Assembly (NCBI GenBank): GCA_903970465.1
Contig: CAJCIO010000001.1
Location: 21,775-85,774, forward strand
Source of the DNA: Gammaproteobacteria bacterium
GTDB taxonomy: Bacteria; Pseudomonadota; Gammaproteobacteria; Pseudomonadales; Pseudomonadaceae
Direction: 5' to 3'
DNA: 64,000 bases
How positions within the stretch are numbered: the stretch's first letter is position 1; the number at the start of each line of letters is the position of its first letter. The translations under genes were made by a program, and so were the position numbers. This document shows, one piece after another, positions 18,064 through 27,892 of this stretch. The notes beneath the pieces are model-generated. The model saw only the letters and a list, made by a program, of their open reading frames with translations. It searched no databases and was not told the origin of the DNA.

Positions 18064-19561
18064 GCGCATCACGCCCCATCACGCACGCCGCCTGGGCACC
18101 GCCCTGATCGCCAGCCTGCTCGCTTCATTTGCCGCCATGCCGGGCCACGCCGACGAGGCGCCACCCGCGCCTGCGGCTGCGCCGGCATCCGCACCTGCGC
18201 CGGTCACTGGCCTGCAGACCCTCAAGGAGCTGGACAGCAAGGCCCCGCAACACCGCAAGCTGGACATCAAGACCTGGCAGACCAAGGACGGCAGCAAGGT
18301 GCTGTTCGTCGAAGCGCCTCAGTTGCCGATGTTTGATATGCGCGTGACCTTCGCCGCGGGCAGCAGCCAGGACGGCACCGCCGGTGGTCTGGCGCTGCTG
18401 ACCAACGCCATGCTCAATGAAGGCGTCAAGGGCAAAGACGTCGAAGCCATCGCCCAGGGCTTTGAAGGCCTGGGTGCGGACTTCAGCAATGGCGCCTATC
18501 GCGACATGGCGGTGGCTTCGCTGCGCAGCCTGAGCGCCCCCGACAAGCGCGACCCGGCGCTCAAGCTGTTCGCCGAAGTGGTCGGCCACCCGACATTCCC
18601 GTCCGACTCGCTGGCGCGCATCAAGAATCAGATCCTCGCCGGCCTCGAATACCAGAAACAGAACCCCGGTGCGCAAGCCAGCCAGGCCCTGTACAAGGCG
18701 CTCTACGGTGCCCATCCTTACAGCCACGCCACTGACGGCACGGCACAGACCATCCCACCGATCAGCCTGGCCCAGCTTCAGGCCTTCCACAAACGTGCCT
18801 ACGCCGCTGGCAATGCGGTGATTGCGCTGGTCGGCGACCTGTCGATGGACGACGCCCACGCGATCGCCGAACAAGTGTCGTCGGCGCTGCCCAAGGGCCC
18901 GCATCTGGCGGTGGTTGCCGAGCCAAGTGAACCCAAGCCCGGCCTGACCCATCTGGAATTCCCCTCCAAGCAGACCCACCTGCTGCTCGCCGAACTGGGC
19001 ATCGACCGTAACGATCCGGACTACGCCGCGCTGTCCATGGGCAATCAGATCCTTGGCGGCGGCGCCTTCGGCACCCGGCTGATGAGCGAAGTCCGGGAAA
19101 AACGCGGCCTGACCTACGGCGTGTACTCCGCGTTCACCGCCATGCAGGCTCGCGGCCCGTTCATGATCAGCCTGCAGACCCGCGCCGAACTGAGCGAGGG
19201 CACACTGAAACTGGTGCAGGACATCTTGCGCGACTACCTGCAGACCGGGCCGACGCAAAAGGAGCTGGATGACGCCAAGCGCGAACTGGCCGGCAGCTTC
19301 CCGCTGTCCAACGCCAGCAATGGCAGTATCGTTGGGCAACTGGGCGCCATCGGTTTCTACGACCTGCCGTTGACCTTCATCGAAGATTTCATGCAGCAAT
19401 CCCAGGCACTGACCATCGATCAAGTGAAAACGGCATTGAACAAGCACCTGGACGCCGACAAACTAGTCATCGTCACGGCAGGCCCGACCATCGCGCAAAA
19501 GCCATTGCCGCCCCCTACTGAGAGGCCCACCGAGCAACCGCTCGGGGTCCCGGAGCACTAA
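18056..19561 (+). CDS. M16 family protein, probable non-catalytic partner subunit
   Basis: A 501-aa secreted M16-fold protein. A signal peptide (about residues 1-32) is followed by an Ala/Pro-rich linker and two M16 domains. At the position of the HxxEH motif it reads LLTNAMLNEGVKG, so both His and Glu zinc ligands are missing. The C-terminal half keeps the R/Y substrate-binding motif (EVREKRGLTYGVYS), as in non-catalytic partner subunits. The start lies inside the end of the upstream catalytic gene (8-bp overlap). rsmD starts on its last base. Confidence 0.92.
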   Translation: MIERITPHHARRLGTALIASLLASFAAMPGHADEAPPAPAAAPASAPAPVTGLQTLKELDSKAPQHRKLDIKTWQTKDGSKVLFVEAPQLPMFDMRVTFAAGSSQDGTAGGLALLTNAMLNEGVKGKDVEAIAQGFEGLGADFSNGAYRDMAVASLRSLSAPDKRDPALKLFAEVVGHPTFPSDSLARIKNQILAGLEYQKQNPGAQASQALYKALYGAHPYSHATDGTAQTIPPISLAQLQAFHKRAYAAGNAVIALVGDLSMDDAHAIAEQVSSALPKGPHLAVVAEPSEPKPGLTHLEFPSKQTHLLLAELGIDRNDPDYAALSMGNQILGGGAFGTRLMSEVREKRGLTYGVYSAFTAMQARGPFMISLQTRAELSEGTLKLVQDILRDYLQTGPTQKELDDAKRELAGSFPLSNASNGSIVGQLGAIGFYDLPLTFIEDFMQQSQALTIDQVKTALNKHLDADKLVIVTAGPTIAQKPLPPPTERPTEQPLGVPEH

Positions 19562-20157
19562 TGGCCAGCCCATCCCCCAAAACTCCCAAGGCCGTCCATG
19601 GCGGCCTGGGTCAACTGCGCATCATCGGTGGCCAATGGCGCAGCCGCCGCCTGAGCTTCCCAGACGCACCTGGCCTGCGCCCGACGCCGGATCGCGTGCG
19701 CGAGACGCTCTTCAATTGGCTGGCACCCTATATCGAAGGCGCAAAGGTACTTGATCCGTTCGCCGGCAGCGGTGCCTTGTATCTAGAGGCACTGTCGCGC
19801 GGCGCTAGTCTGGGGCTCGCGCTGGACAACAACGCTGCCGCCATCGGCGCGCTGCGCACTAACCTCGATCTGCTGAAATGCAGCGTTGGCCAGTTGCATC
19901 AAGCTGACGCCTTGCGCCATCTCGAAACCCAACCTGCAACGCCGTTCGACCTGGTGTTTCTCGACCCGCCCTTCCATCAGCAACTGCTGGCCAGCGCTTG
20001 CACCTTGCTCGAGGAGCGCCAGTGGCTGACACAACACGCATGGATCTACACTGAAAGCGAAACACCCCCTTCGACCCTGGAGCTACCCACCAACTGGCGT
20101 CTGCACCGCGAAAAAAAGGCCGGCCAGGTGTACTACGCGCTGTGGCAGCGGGGATAA
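19561..20157 (+). CDS. rsmD: 16S rRNA (guanine966-N2)-methyltransferase RsmD
   Basis: Methylates G966 of 16S rRNA in the assembled small subunit. The 198-aa product has the N-terminal RIIGGQWRSRRLSFPD motif, SAM motif VLDPFAGSGALYLEALSRGA and the catalytic DPPF tetrapeptide in VFLDPPFHQ, as in N2-guanine methyltransferases. ATG overlaps the previous TAA by one base, so translation is coupled to the M16 pair. Confidence 0.96.
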   Translation: MASPSPKTPKAVHGGLGQLRIIGGQWRSRRLSFPDAPGLRPTPDRVRETLFNWLAPYIEGAKVLDPFAGSGALYLEALSRGASLGLALDNNAAAIGALRTNLDLLKCSVGQLHQADALRHLETQPATPFDLVFLDPPFHQQLLASACTLLEERQWLTQHAWIYTESETPPSTLELPTNWRLHREKKAGQVYYALWQRG

Positions 20158-20180
20158 AAGCCATCGTGGCTGACACAGCA

Positions 20181-21209
20181 ATGGCGTTGCCCGATCCTTT
20201 CCAGCCGGCGCTTGGGCTCGGCAATCCGCATCTGCAGACTCTATGGGGGCCACTGTGGCGCCCTACCGTGCATCTGCAACGGTCCCGGGAGCGCCTGTGG
20301 CTGGCGGACGGCGATTTTATCGACGTCGACTGGCACGGCCCCCACACCACCGATGCACCGCTGGTACTCGTGCTGCACGGCCTCACTGGCTCCTCCAACT
20401 CACCCTATGTCGCCGGCTTGCAGCGGGCACTGGCCGCCCAAGGCTGGGCCAGTGTTGCCATCAACTGGCGCGGCTGCTCGGGCGAGCCCAATCTACAGGT
20501 CCGCAGTTATCATTCCGGTGCCAGCGATGATCTCGCCGAAGTCATCAGGCTGCTGCGTGCCCGCCGACCGTCGGCACCGCTCTACGCCGTTGGCTACTCT
20601 CTGGGTGGCAACGTATTGCTCAAGTATCTGGGCGAGACCGGCACCCAGTCGCAGCTCGAAAGCGCCGTGGCAGTATCGGTGCCCTTTCGTCTCGACCAGT
20701 GCGCCGACCGTATCGGTCAAGGCTTCTCGAAAATCTATCAGGCGCACTTCATGCGCGCGATGCTGGCCTACGTGCGGGACAAGCAGGCGCGATTCCAGCG
20801 CGAAGGGCAAAAAGAGGGGCTGGCGAAGCTGGCAGGCCTGGGGTCGCTGGAAAAAATGCGCACCTTCTGGGATTTCGACGGAAGGGTGACGGCCCCCCTG
20901 CATGGCTTCGCCGATGCGCGGGACTACTACCGCAAGTCATCCAGCCGCTATTTTCTTGGGGATATCCGAACTCGCACACTGATCATCCAAGCCCTGGACG
21001 ATCCTTTCGTGTTTCCCCACAGCCTGCCGACGCCAAACGAGCTGGCGCCTGGCACCACCTTCGAGCGCCATGCTCGAGGCGGGCATGTAGGCTTCGTGGA
21101 CGGCACCCTGCGACACCCGACCTACTACCTCGAACGGCGCATCCCGCAATGGCTGGCGAAGGGCTCGACGCTCAGTCTCCCGTCGCCCGCGGCCGCTGCG
21201 GATCGGTGA
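20181..21209 (+). CDS. YheT-type alpha/beta hydrolase
   Basis: A 342-aa alpha/beta-hydrolase of the YheT/ABHD1 group, with the typical start PFQPALGLGNPHLQTLWG. The nucleophile elbow is GYSLGG with S140. The oxyanion region is LHGLTGSS, and the terminal His is in RHARGGHVGFV. The substrate is unknown; eukaryotic relatives are esterases or lipases. ATG 20181 is preferred, and GTG 20166 is an alternative five codons upstream. It converges on sseA and the two coding regions overlap by 38 bp. Confidence 0.9.
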   Translation: MALPDPFQPALGLGNPHLQTLWGPLWRPTVHLQRSRERLWLADGDFIDVDWHGPHTTDAPLVLVLHGLTGSSNSPYVAGLQRALAAQGWASVAINWRGCSGEPNLQVRSYHSGASDDLAEVIRLLRARRPSAPLYAVGYSLGGNVLLKYLGETGTQSQLESAVAVSVPFRLDQCADRIGQGFSKIYQAHFMRAMLAYVRDKQARFQREGQKEGLAKLAGLGSLEKMRTFWDFDGRVTAPLHGFADARDYYRKSSSRYFLGDIRTRTLIIQALDDPFVFPHSLPTPNELAPGTTFERHARGGHVGFVDGTLRHPTYYLERRIPQWLAKGSTLSLPSPAAAADR

Positions 21210-22026
21210 TCCACTCGCTCCAGGAGCCGGCATACAGCGGCACCAGCGGGTAACCCGCCAGGCACAGCGCGAACAGGTTGTGACAGGCCGTCACCCCGGA
21301 CCCGCAGTAAGACACCAACGTGCTGGCCGGGCGCCCTGCGAGAATCTTCTCGAAGCGAGCCTTCAACTGATCGGCGGGTAAAAACCGCCCATCCGCTGCC
21401 AGGTTGTCGGTAAATACAGCGCAACGTGCGCCCGGAATATGCCCCGCCACGGGATCGATCGGCTCGACCTCACCTCGAAAGCGCGCAGGCGCCCTGGCAT
21501 CGATCAAGGTCAAGTCCGGTGATTGCAGTTGCGCCTGCAACTGCTGCGCGCTGACCACCAAGCTGGCGTCAGGCTTGCCACAGAATTGCCCGGCTTCATG
21601 CGCAGGCGGGTCGAGGCTGAGCGGCAACCCGGCTGCATGCCAGGCCTTCAGGCCGCCATCGAGCAGATAGACCCCCTCGCGCTTGCCCAACCACATCAGT
21701 AACCACCAAGCATGCGCGGCAAACGCACCGGGACCATCGTCATACAGCACGACATCGCTTTTGTCGCTGATACCCCAAGCCTGCAAGCGCTCAATCAACT
21801 GTTCGGGAGCCGGCAACGGATGACGCCCGGTCACCTGCTTGACTACCGTGCCGCTCAGGTCCTTATCCAGATCCGCAAATCTCGCGCCCTCCAGATGGCC
21901 TTCGGCATAACTGCGCTGACCGTAGTCGATGTCTTCGAGGGCGAAACGACAATCCAGTATCACCAGCCCCGGCTCCTTGAGACGAGCGTACAGCCCTTGA
22001 GGGCTGATCAATTGCGCAATAGGCAT
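21172..22026 (-). CDS. sseA: 3-mercaptopyruvate sulfurtransferase (tandem rhodanese)
   Basis: A 284-aa two-domain rhodanese. The catalytic loop in the C-terminal domain is CGSGVT (C241). The CG(S/A)GVT sequence marks 3-mercaptopyruvate sulfurtransferases, whereas thiosulfate sulfurtransferases have CRKGVT-like loops. The N-terminal domain (about 1-140) is the inactive copy. ATG 22026 was chosen; an upstream start at 22059 adds a non-conserved leader. The last 38 bp overlap the convergent YheT-type gene. Confidence 0.92.
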   Translation of the reverse strand: MPIAQLISPQGLYARLKEPGLVILDCRFALEDIDYGQRSYAEGHLEGARFADLDKDLSGTVVKQVTGRHPLPAPEQLIERLQAWGISDKSDVVLYDDGPGAFAAHAWWLLMWLGKREGVYLLDGGLKAWHAAGLPLSLDPPAHEAGQFCGKPDASLVVSAQQLQAQLQSPDLTLIDARAPARFRGEVEPIDPVAGHIPGARCAVFTDNLAADGRFLPADQLKARFEKILAGRPASTLVSYCGSGVTACHNLFALCLAGYPLVPLYAGSWSEWITDPQRPRATGD

Positions 22027-22080
22027 GTAAACCTCCCTGGGAATGCAAAATGGATTCATGGCTCGGAACGAAGTTCCCCC

Positions 22081-22731
22081 CTATTCTTCGGCCAGCTTCA
22101 GTGGTGCATTGAATTCTTCGAACAACCCATTCACGGCAGCCTGCCAAGGTTCGGCGACCAGACCGGACACCATGCTCAGCACCTGGAAAATCCCACGCTT
22201 GACCACTTCTTCGCTGAGCTGCGCCGTCGCGACCTGGGAAGTGGTGAGGAATCGTGTCCATGACGTCAGGATAATCCAGGCGTTCAGGGCCAGCGCCTCG
22301 GCCTGCCCCGCGCGCAGACGCAGCAGGCCCGCCGACGCGAACGCCTCGAAAATCACCTGACCCTGACTCAGGCAGCGCCGGGAAAACTGCCGATAGCGCA
22401 GCGCCAACTGCGGATCGCTTTCGAGCAGGTGCTCCAGATCACGATAAAAAAACCGGTAGCTCCAGTTGCTCTCGAACAACCGCTGCAGATAGAAACGCAT
22501 GTCATCGACGCCTACACTGACGCCTTTAGGCAGTTGCAGGTAAGTATCGACCCCCTGCTCGTATTCAGCGAACAACTCGGCAACGATTTCCTGCTTATTG
22601 GCAAAGTGGTAGTAGAGATTGCCAGGAGAAATTTCCATATAGGCGGCGATGTGGTTGGTGCTGACAGTCCGTTCGCCTTGCTGATTGAACAGCTCCAGAG
22701 TGGCCTGCACGATGCGTTGGCGGGTTTTCAT
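22081..22731 (-). CDS. TetR/AcrR family transcriptional regulator
   Basis: A 216-aa repressor-type protein. The N-terminal helix-turn-helix occupies about residues 1-50 (RIVQATLELFNQQGERTVST, then ISPGNLYYHFANKQEIVAELF). The C-terminal ligand domain is about 60-205 and contains many aromatic residues. The start at ATG 22731 fits the family; the longer open frame upstream is not conserved. The ligand and targets are unknown. It lies between sseA and coaD, divergent from coaD, and its nearest possible targets are itself or these genes. Confidence 0.92.
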   Translation of the reverse strand: MKTRQRIVQATLELFNQQGERTVSTNHIAAYMEISPGNLYYHFANKQEIVAELFAEYEQGVDTYLQLPKGVSVGVDDMRFYLQRLFESNWSYRFFYRDLEHLLESDPQLALRYRQFSRRCLSQGQVIFEAFASAGLLRLRAGQAEALALNAWIILTSWTRFLTTSQVATAQLSEEVVKRGIFQVLSMVSGLVAEPWQAAVNGLFEEFNAPLKLAEE

Positions 22732-22905
22732 TGAATCGGATCTCTCGTCCTGCGGGCTATGGCGCCCAGATTTGTACCCGCATAGTACGGTTTTGCCATC
22801 TGCGGCCCAATAGCGACCTTCGGATAGCCAGACGCCAGCGAAATTGGGCCTCGCGCAGGCCTGCGACACCTTGGCAGTAGACTTTTAGCGCCATGTGCGC
22901 AGTGA

Positions 22906-23478
<573 letters not shown>

Positions 23479-23522
23479 TATCCGACCGACGAATCCGCGC
23501 CCGCGTGCACTGCGGGCGCTAA

Positions 23523-23837
<315 letters not shown>

Positions 23838-23867
23838 TACCACGTCAAAGCTGTGCGGATTCGCTGC

Positions 23868-23921
23868 GGGCAGAGCCCGCTCTCACAGGTAAGTGGTGAA
23901 CTGTGGGAGCGGGCTCTGCCC
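23868..23921. repeat. REP-like inverted pair, GGGCAGAGCCCGCT type
   Basis: Arms 23868-23888 and 23901-23921 are reverse complements apart from one mismatch, around a 12-nt spacer. It sits between the convergent ferredoxin and exported-protein genes and belongs to the CAGAGCCC REP class, like the element at 4751. Confidence 0.85.
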
Positions 23922-23960
23922 GAGAAGGGGCCGTAAAGATCACCCTGATGGGCTGGCCGA

Positions 23961-24317
23961 TCAATCCTCGTTGGTCTTGCCGTACCCAGATGTGGTGCAT
24001 CCCAGGCAGCGCACGAACGCAGCCTTGCCCGGATCCACCACCAGCGCTTTGCCTGCCGCCCCCACATTGCCACCCGCAGCGGTGAACGGCAGCGACACCA
24101 CGAACACCGCCCCACCCACCACTGTCGCTGCGATCAGCAACGGCCGGGCGATGATCAGGTCGGCGATCATCGCGAAGGCAGGGGGGTTCTGGATCTGGTA
24201 GGTCGGATCGCCGCTGGTGTTCGATTGCGTGGTTTCTGTCATCCCGGCGACGGCTGGCATGGCGGACAGGCCCAGGCACAGAGCCAGGGCAACCGATAAG
24301 ACGCGCAAAACATTCAT
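23961..24317 (-). CDS. Conserved small exported protein of unknown function
   Basis: 118 residues. A clear signal peptide covers about 1-24 ([16 protein letters not shown]). A Thr/Ser/Asn-rich spacer follows, then one strong hydrophobic segment (about 46-72, [20 protein letters not shown]). The C-terminus contains a CLGC pair. Similar proteins in Pseudomonas are sometimes labelled 'multidrug transporter', but at this size with one or two helices that label is not supported. It stands alone between the ferredoxin gene and mutM. Confidence 0.8.
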   Translation of the reverse strand: MNVLRVLSVALALCLGLSAMPAVAGMTETTQSNTSGDPTYQIQNPPAFAMIADLIIARPLLIAATVVGGAVFVVSLPFTAAGGNVGAAGKALVVDPGKAAFVRCLGCTTSGYGKTNED

Positions 24318-24442
24318 GACACAGTCCTTCTGCTCGATAAAGGCGACAACACGGGATAAGGCGACAGCCGACTATTCAACTATATCAGCGTCCGGGCACT
24401 TGTCAGCGTGCCCGCGACCACGGGTGTTGAACAGGATGTGAA

Positions 24443-25255
24443 TCAGCGCTGGCAGCGCGGGCAGAACACGCTGGCACGCTGGCCCAGCTTGACCTCGCGC
24501 AAGGTGGTGCCACACAGTTTGCACAGCTCGCCACCGCGCCCGTAAGCGAACAATTCCTGCTGAAAGTAACCGGGCTGGCCATCGCCGCCGATGAAGTCGC
24601 GCAAGGTCGTGCCTCCGCGTTCGATGGCATGGGCGAGGATGCGCTTGATCTCTACGGCAAGCTTCAGATACCGGGCTCGGGAGATCCCCCCAGCCTCGCG
24701 CCGCGGATCGATACCGGCTGCGAACAGCGCCTCGGTCGCGTAGATGTTGCCCACCCCGACCACCACGGCGTTGTCCATGATGAACGGCTTGACCGCTATC
24801 GTCTTGTTGCGCGACAGGCTGAACAACCGGTCACCATCGAAAAGGTCCGTCAGCGGCTCGGGGCCAAGCCGTATCAGCAACTCGTGATTGTGCGGGTCAA
24901 GGCTCCAGAGCATCGCACCGAAGCGGCGCGGATCTGTATAGCGCAGCGCCAGGCCGGATTCCAGCACGATATCCACATGCTCGTGCTTGAGCGGCGCCAG
25001 CCCGGCATCCACCAGGCGCAAATTGCCCGACATGCCCAGATGGCTGATCAAGGTACCTTCCTCGGCGTTGATCAGCAGGTACTTGGCGCGCCGATCAACA
25101 CCGACGATCCGTTGCCCGGACAGGCGCACGTCAAGATCTTCGGGAATCGGCCAGCGCAGGCGCCGATCGCGCACGATCACCTGGCTGACGCGTTGGCCTT
25201 GCAGGTGCGGGGTGATACCGCGACGGGTAGTTTCGACTTCGGGTAGTTCAGGCAT
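24443..25255 (-). CDS. mutM: Formamidopyrimidine-DNA glycosylase (Fpg/MutM)
   Basis: A base-excision repair enzyme that removes 8-oxoguanine and formamidopyrimidines and nicks the abasic site. The 270-aa product has the catalytic N-terminus [13 protein letters not shown] (P1 and E2 after Met removal), an H2TH region with [15 protein letters not shown], and the C-terminal zinc finger CKLCGTT...CPRCQR that ends the protein. It lies 18 bp downstream of the HDOD gene on the same strand. Confidence 0.98.
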   Translation of the reverse strand: MPELPEVETTRRGITPHLQGQRVSQVIVRDRRLRWPIPEDLDVRLSGQRIVGVDRRAKYLLINAEEGTLISHLGMSGNLRLVDAGLAPLKHEHVDIVLESGLALRYTDPRRFGAMLWSLDPHNHELLIRLGPEPLTDLFDGDRLFSLSRNKTIAVKPFIMDNAVVVGVGNIYATEALFAAGIDPRREAGGISRARYLKLAVEIKRILAHAIERGGTTLRDFIGGDGQPGYFQQELFAYGRGGELCKLCGTTLREVKLGQRASVFCPRCQR

Positions 25256-25273
25256 GTTCGACTCGAAAAAGAC

Positions 25274-26140
25274 TTAACGCACACCGAGCTCGCGGATCGA
25301 CTCCTTGAGGTTCTCGAAGTCGTAGTCTGACAGGCCGACATAGTCCAGGACCAGCGCCGAAATGGCATTCCATTCATGGTCCTCAGCCTGATTGCCCAGC
25401 ACTCGGTAGGACGCGCAGATATGCTCGGCCATTTTCAGCACTGCGAGGAGGTTCTTGAGTGGAATGTCACGTGGTGACTGATCGCGGAAAATCGCCAGAG
25501 CGTTGTGATGATTGGCGATGGCATCGCTGACATGCTCCGGCAAGCGCCAGGACTTGGCGGTGTAGTAACCGACCACCGAGTGGTTGGTATTGAACACCTG
25601 GTTTTCGGTATCGACCACACGGAACTCGCCATTCGTATTGGCGTAAGCCCGCTCCAGCACGCTCATGTAATCCGGAAAACGCTTGAGCATCAGCGGAATC
25701 CCGCAATCGTGGAACAGCCCGAGCGCGTAGGCCTCGTCCACCGCCTGGGAGCCGATGCGCTTGGCCAGGGTGAGAGAGGTCATTGCCACGTCCTGGGCGG
25801 TATCCCAGAAACGGTTGAGGGTGACGATGGTCTCGTCGCTCATCTCACCCTTGATCGATTGCGCGTTGATGAGGTTGATGATCGAACGGCTGCCGAGCAG
25901 ATTCACCGCGCGCTGTATCGAGGCGATCTTGTTGGTCAGCCCATAATGAGCCGAATTGACGATTTTCAGCAGTGCACCGGACAGGCCTGGATCCTGAGCG
26001 ATCAGACGCGCGATCGCCTCGAGGTCCGGATCGGGCATGTACTGCTCCATCTGCAGGTCGACCATGATCTGCGGTTGTGGCGGCACACTGATGCCTTGCA
26101 GGGCCTGCTGGATCTGCTCGGCGGAAAGCTCTTGGGACAT
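25274..26140 (-). CDS. HDOD domain protein (signalling output)
   Basis: A 288-aa protein with an HDOD domain over about residues 18-210 (IARLIAQDPGLSGALLKIVNSAHYGL, INLINAQSI, ALGLFHDCGIPLML, VGYYTAKSW). HDOD is an HD-related fold that lacks a complete phosphohydrolase metal site and acts in bacterial signalling. ATG 26140 was chosen because it matches the start seen in relatives, and the 84-residue upstream extension is low-complexity. It is co-directional with mutM, 18 bp apart, so oxidative-damage repair and this signalling protein may share a transcript. Confidence 0.88.
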   Translation of the reverse strand: MSQELSAEQIQQALQGISVPPQPQIMVDLQMEQYMPDPDLEAIARLIAQDPGLSGALLKIVNSAHYGLTNKIASIQRAVNLLGSRSIINLINAQSIKGEMSDETIVTLNRFWDTAQDVAMTSLTLAKRIGSQAVDEAYALGLFHDCGIPLMLKRFPDYMSVLERAYANTNGEFRVVDTENQVFNTNHSVVGYYTAKSWRLPEHVSDAIANHHNALAIFRDQSPRDIPLKNLLAVLKMAEHICASYRVLGNQAEDHEWNAISALVLDYVGLSDYDFENLKESIRELGVR

Positions 26141-26445
26141 TGGTACGTACTCTGGGCTGAGTAAGGATTCTACTCCCGCCGAAGGTTGATCGGGCAACCG
26201 CCGGGCAATCGGCGTCAAAATTTCATCTCTATATAGGTGTACCTGCGGGTTTTGTGCCAACTGCCCCGGCCTATTCGCGAGCAAGCTTTGGCCCAACAAT
26301 GTGGGGCGCATCTGAAGCATGAATCTGTGGGGGCGAGGCTGCCCGCAAAGAGGTCCGCACAGCCAACGGCAGGTCAGCGCATGAATGGTCATCCCCCGCC
26401 TCGCCCTACAAGGTATACTCCCGCTCTTTTTTCCGGAGCGACGTC
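26141..26445. other. Intergenic region between divergent HDOD and rRNA methyltransferase genes
   Basis: 305 bp without a credible gene. It holds a degenerate REP-like stretch around 26275-26350 (GCGAGCAAGCTTTGG, and GGGGGCGAGGCTGCCCGC) and presumably the promoters of both flanking genes. No conserved operator was recognised. Confidence 0.6.
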
Positions 26446-27642
26446 ATGTCCCTGCCCAGCCTTCGCCTCAAAGTCAACGCCGATCGCCGGCTGCGCAACG
26501 GTCACTTGTGGATCTACAGCAACGAGATCGACGTCGCCGCCACACCTCTGCAAGGTTTCGTCGCTGGCGACCAGGCCATCCTCGAATCGGCCACCGGCAA
26601 ACCGATCGCCGTAGTCGCCATGAGCCCCAAAAACCTCATCTGCGCCCGCGTGCTTTCTCGCGACGCCAAACTGCCGCTCGACAAGTCGCTGCTGGTGCAC
26701 CGCCTCAACGTCGCCCTGTCGCTGCGCGATCGCCTGTTCGACAAGCCGTTCTATCGCTTGGTCTACGGCGATTCCGATCTGCTGCCGGGCCTGGTGGTCG
26801 ACCGCTTCGGCGATATCCTGGTGGTTCAGTTGGCCTCGCCGACCATGGAACGCCACAAGGAAGACGTCCTTGCGGCCTTGGTACAGGTACTCAAGCCGAG
26901 CGGCGTACTGTTCAAGAACGACTCCGCCGCCCGCGACGCCGAAGAGCTGCCGCGCTATGTCGAAACCGTGTTCGGCACAGTGCCGGAGTGGGTCGCCCTG
27001 GAAGAGAACGGCGTGAAGTTCGAAGCGCCGGTCATGACCGGCCAGAAAACCGGCTGGTTCTATGACCACCGCATGAATCGCGCACGCCTGGCGCCCTACG
27101 TCAAAGGCAAGCGCGTCCTCGACCTGTTCAGCTACATCGGCGGTTGGGGCATTCAAGCCGGTGCCTTCGGTGCCAGTGAAGTCTTCTGCGTCGACGCCTC
27201 GAGCTTCGCTTTGGACGGCGTCGAGCGCAACGCCGCCTTGAATGGTTTCGCAGAAAAAGTCACCTGCATGGAAGGCGATGTCTTCGAAGCCCTGCGCGAA
27301 TTGAAAGGCGGCGAAGAACGTTTCGACGTGATCGTTGCCGATCCGCCCGCCTTCATCAAACGCAAGAAAGACCTGAAAAACGGCGAAGGCGCCTACCGCC
27401 GCCTCAACGAGCTGGCCATGCGCCTGCTCACCAAGGACGGCATCCTGGTCAGCGCCTCGTGCTCCATGCATTTGCCCGAGGACGACCTGCAGAACATCCT
27501 CCTGACCAGCGCCCGCCACCTGGACCGCAACATCCAGATCCTCGAACGCGGCGGCCAGGGCCCGGATCACCCGGTGCATCCCGCGATCCCGGAGACGCGG
27601 TATATCAAGAGCATTACTTGCCGGTTGTTGCCTAATAGCTGA
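26446..27642 (+). CDS. PUA-domain class I rRNA methyltransferase (RlmI-like)
   Basis: A 398-aa protein with an N-terminal PUA RNA-binding domain (about 1-75) and a C-terminal class I SAM fold. SAM motif I VLDLFSYIGGWGIQAGAFGA is at about 224-243, and motif IV is VIVADPPAFIKRKKDL. S-C-S in SASCSMHLP is near 340. This layout fits RlmI, which makes m5C1962 in 23S rRNA, but a related rRNA target cannot be excluded. A perfect 8-bp hairpin (27656-27678) follows the stop without a T-run. Confidence 0.9.
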   Translation: MSLPSLRLKVNADRRLRNGHLWIYSNEIDVAATPLQGFVAGDQAILESATGKPIAVVAMSPKNLICARVLSRDAKLPLDKSLLVHRLNVALSLRDRLFDKPFYRLVYGDSDLLPGLVVDRFGDILVVQLASPTMERHKEDVLAALVQVLKPSGVLFKNDSAARDAEELPRYVETVFGTVPEWVALEENGVKFEAPVMTGQKTGWFYDHRMNRARLAPYVKGKRVLDLFSYIGGWGIQAGAFGASEVFCVDASSFALDGVERNAALNGFAEKVTCMEGDVFEALRELKGGEERFDVIVADPPAFIKRKKDLKNGEGAYRRLNELAMRLLTKDGILVSASCSMHLPEDDLQNILLTSARHLDRNIQILERGGQGPDHPVHPAIPETRYIKSITCRLLPNS

Positions 27643-27823
27643 GTGAGATTGAGCGTGCAGCCCTGCAATGGGGCTGCATGGCGTTCATTTGCGGGGTTCG
27701 GGCGCTTGCGCTTGGCTTGCCCTATCTTGCGCACCCGAGCATAGACAAATCGATTGAAAACCCAGCATCTCTCCTCTTTTTGCCCCGTAAAAATGGGGTC
27801 GTCAGACTAATCCCACCCTCCTT

Positions 27824-27844
27824 TCGGATTCGTCCGATTTTTTT
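27824..27844 (+). terminator. UUCG-tetraloop terminator in the leader of the MFS gene
   Basis: TCGGA (27824-27828), loop TTCG, TCCGA (27833-27837), then a run of T residues to 27844. This has intrinsic-terminator form but a short stem. It ends 48 bp before the MFS start codon, so it either closes the upstream transcript or acts as an attenuator. Confidence 0.6.
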
Positions 27845-27892
27845 GCGCAGCTGTCGGGAACACCATGCCCTCATCATTCATATGCAGGTGGC

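Noticed and set aside
16690..18072. A 460-codon open frame antisense to the first M16 peptidase
   Set aside because: The sense strand has a signal peptide and the HxxEH motif; the antisense product resembles nothing.
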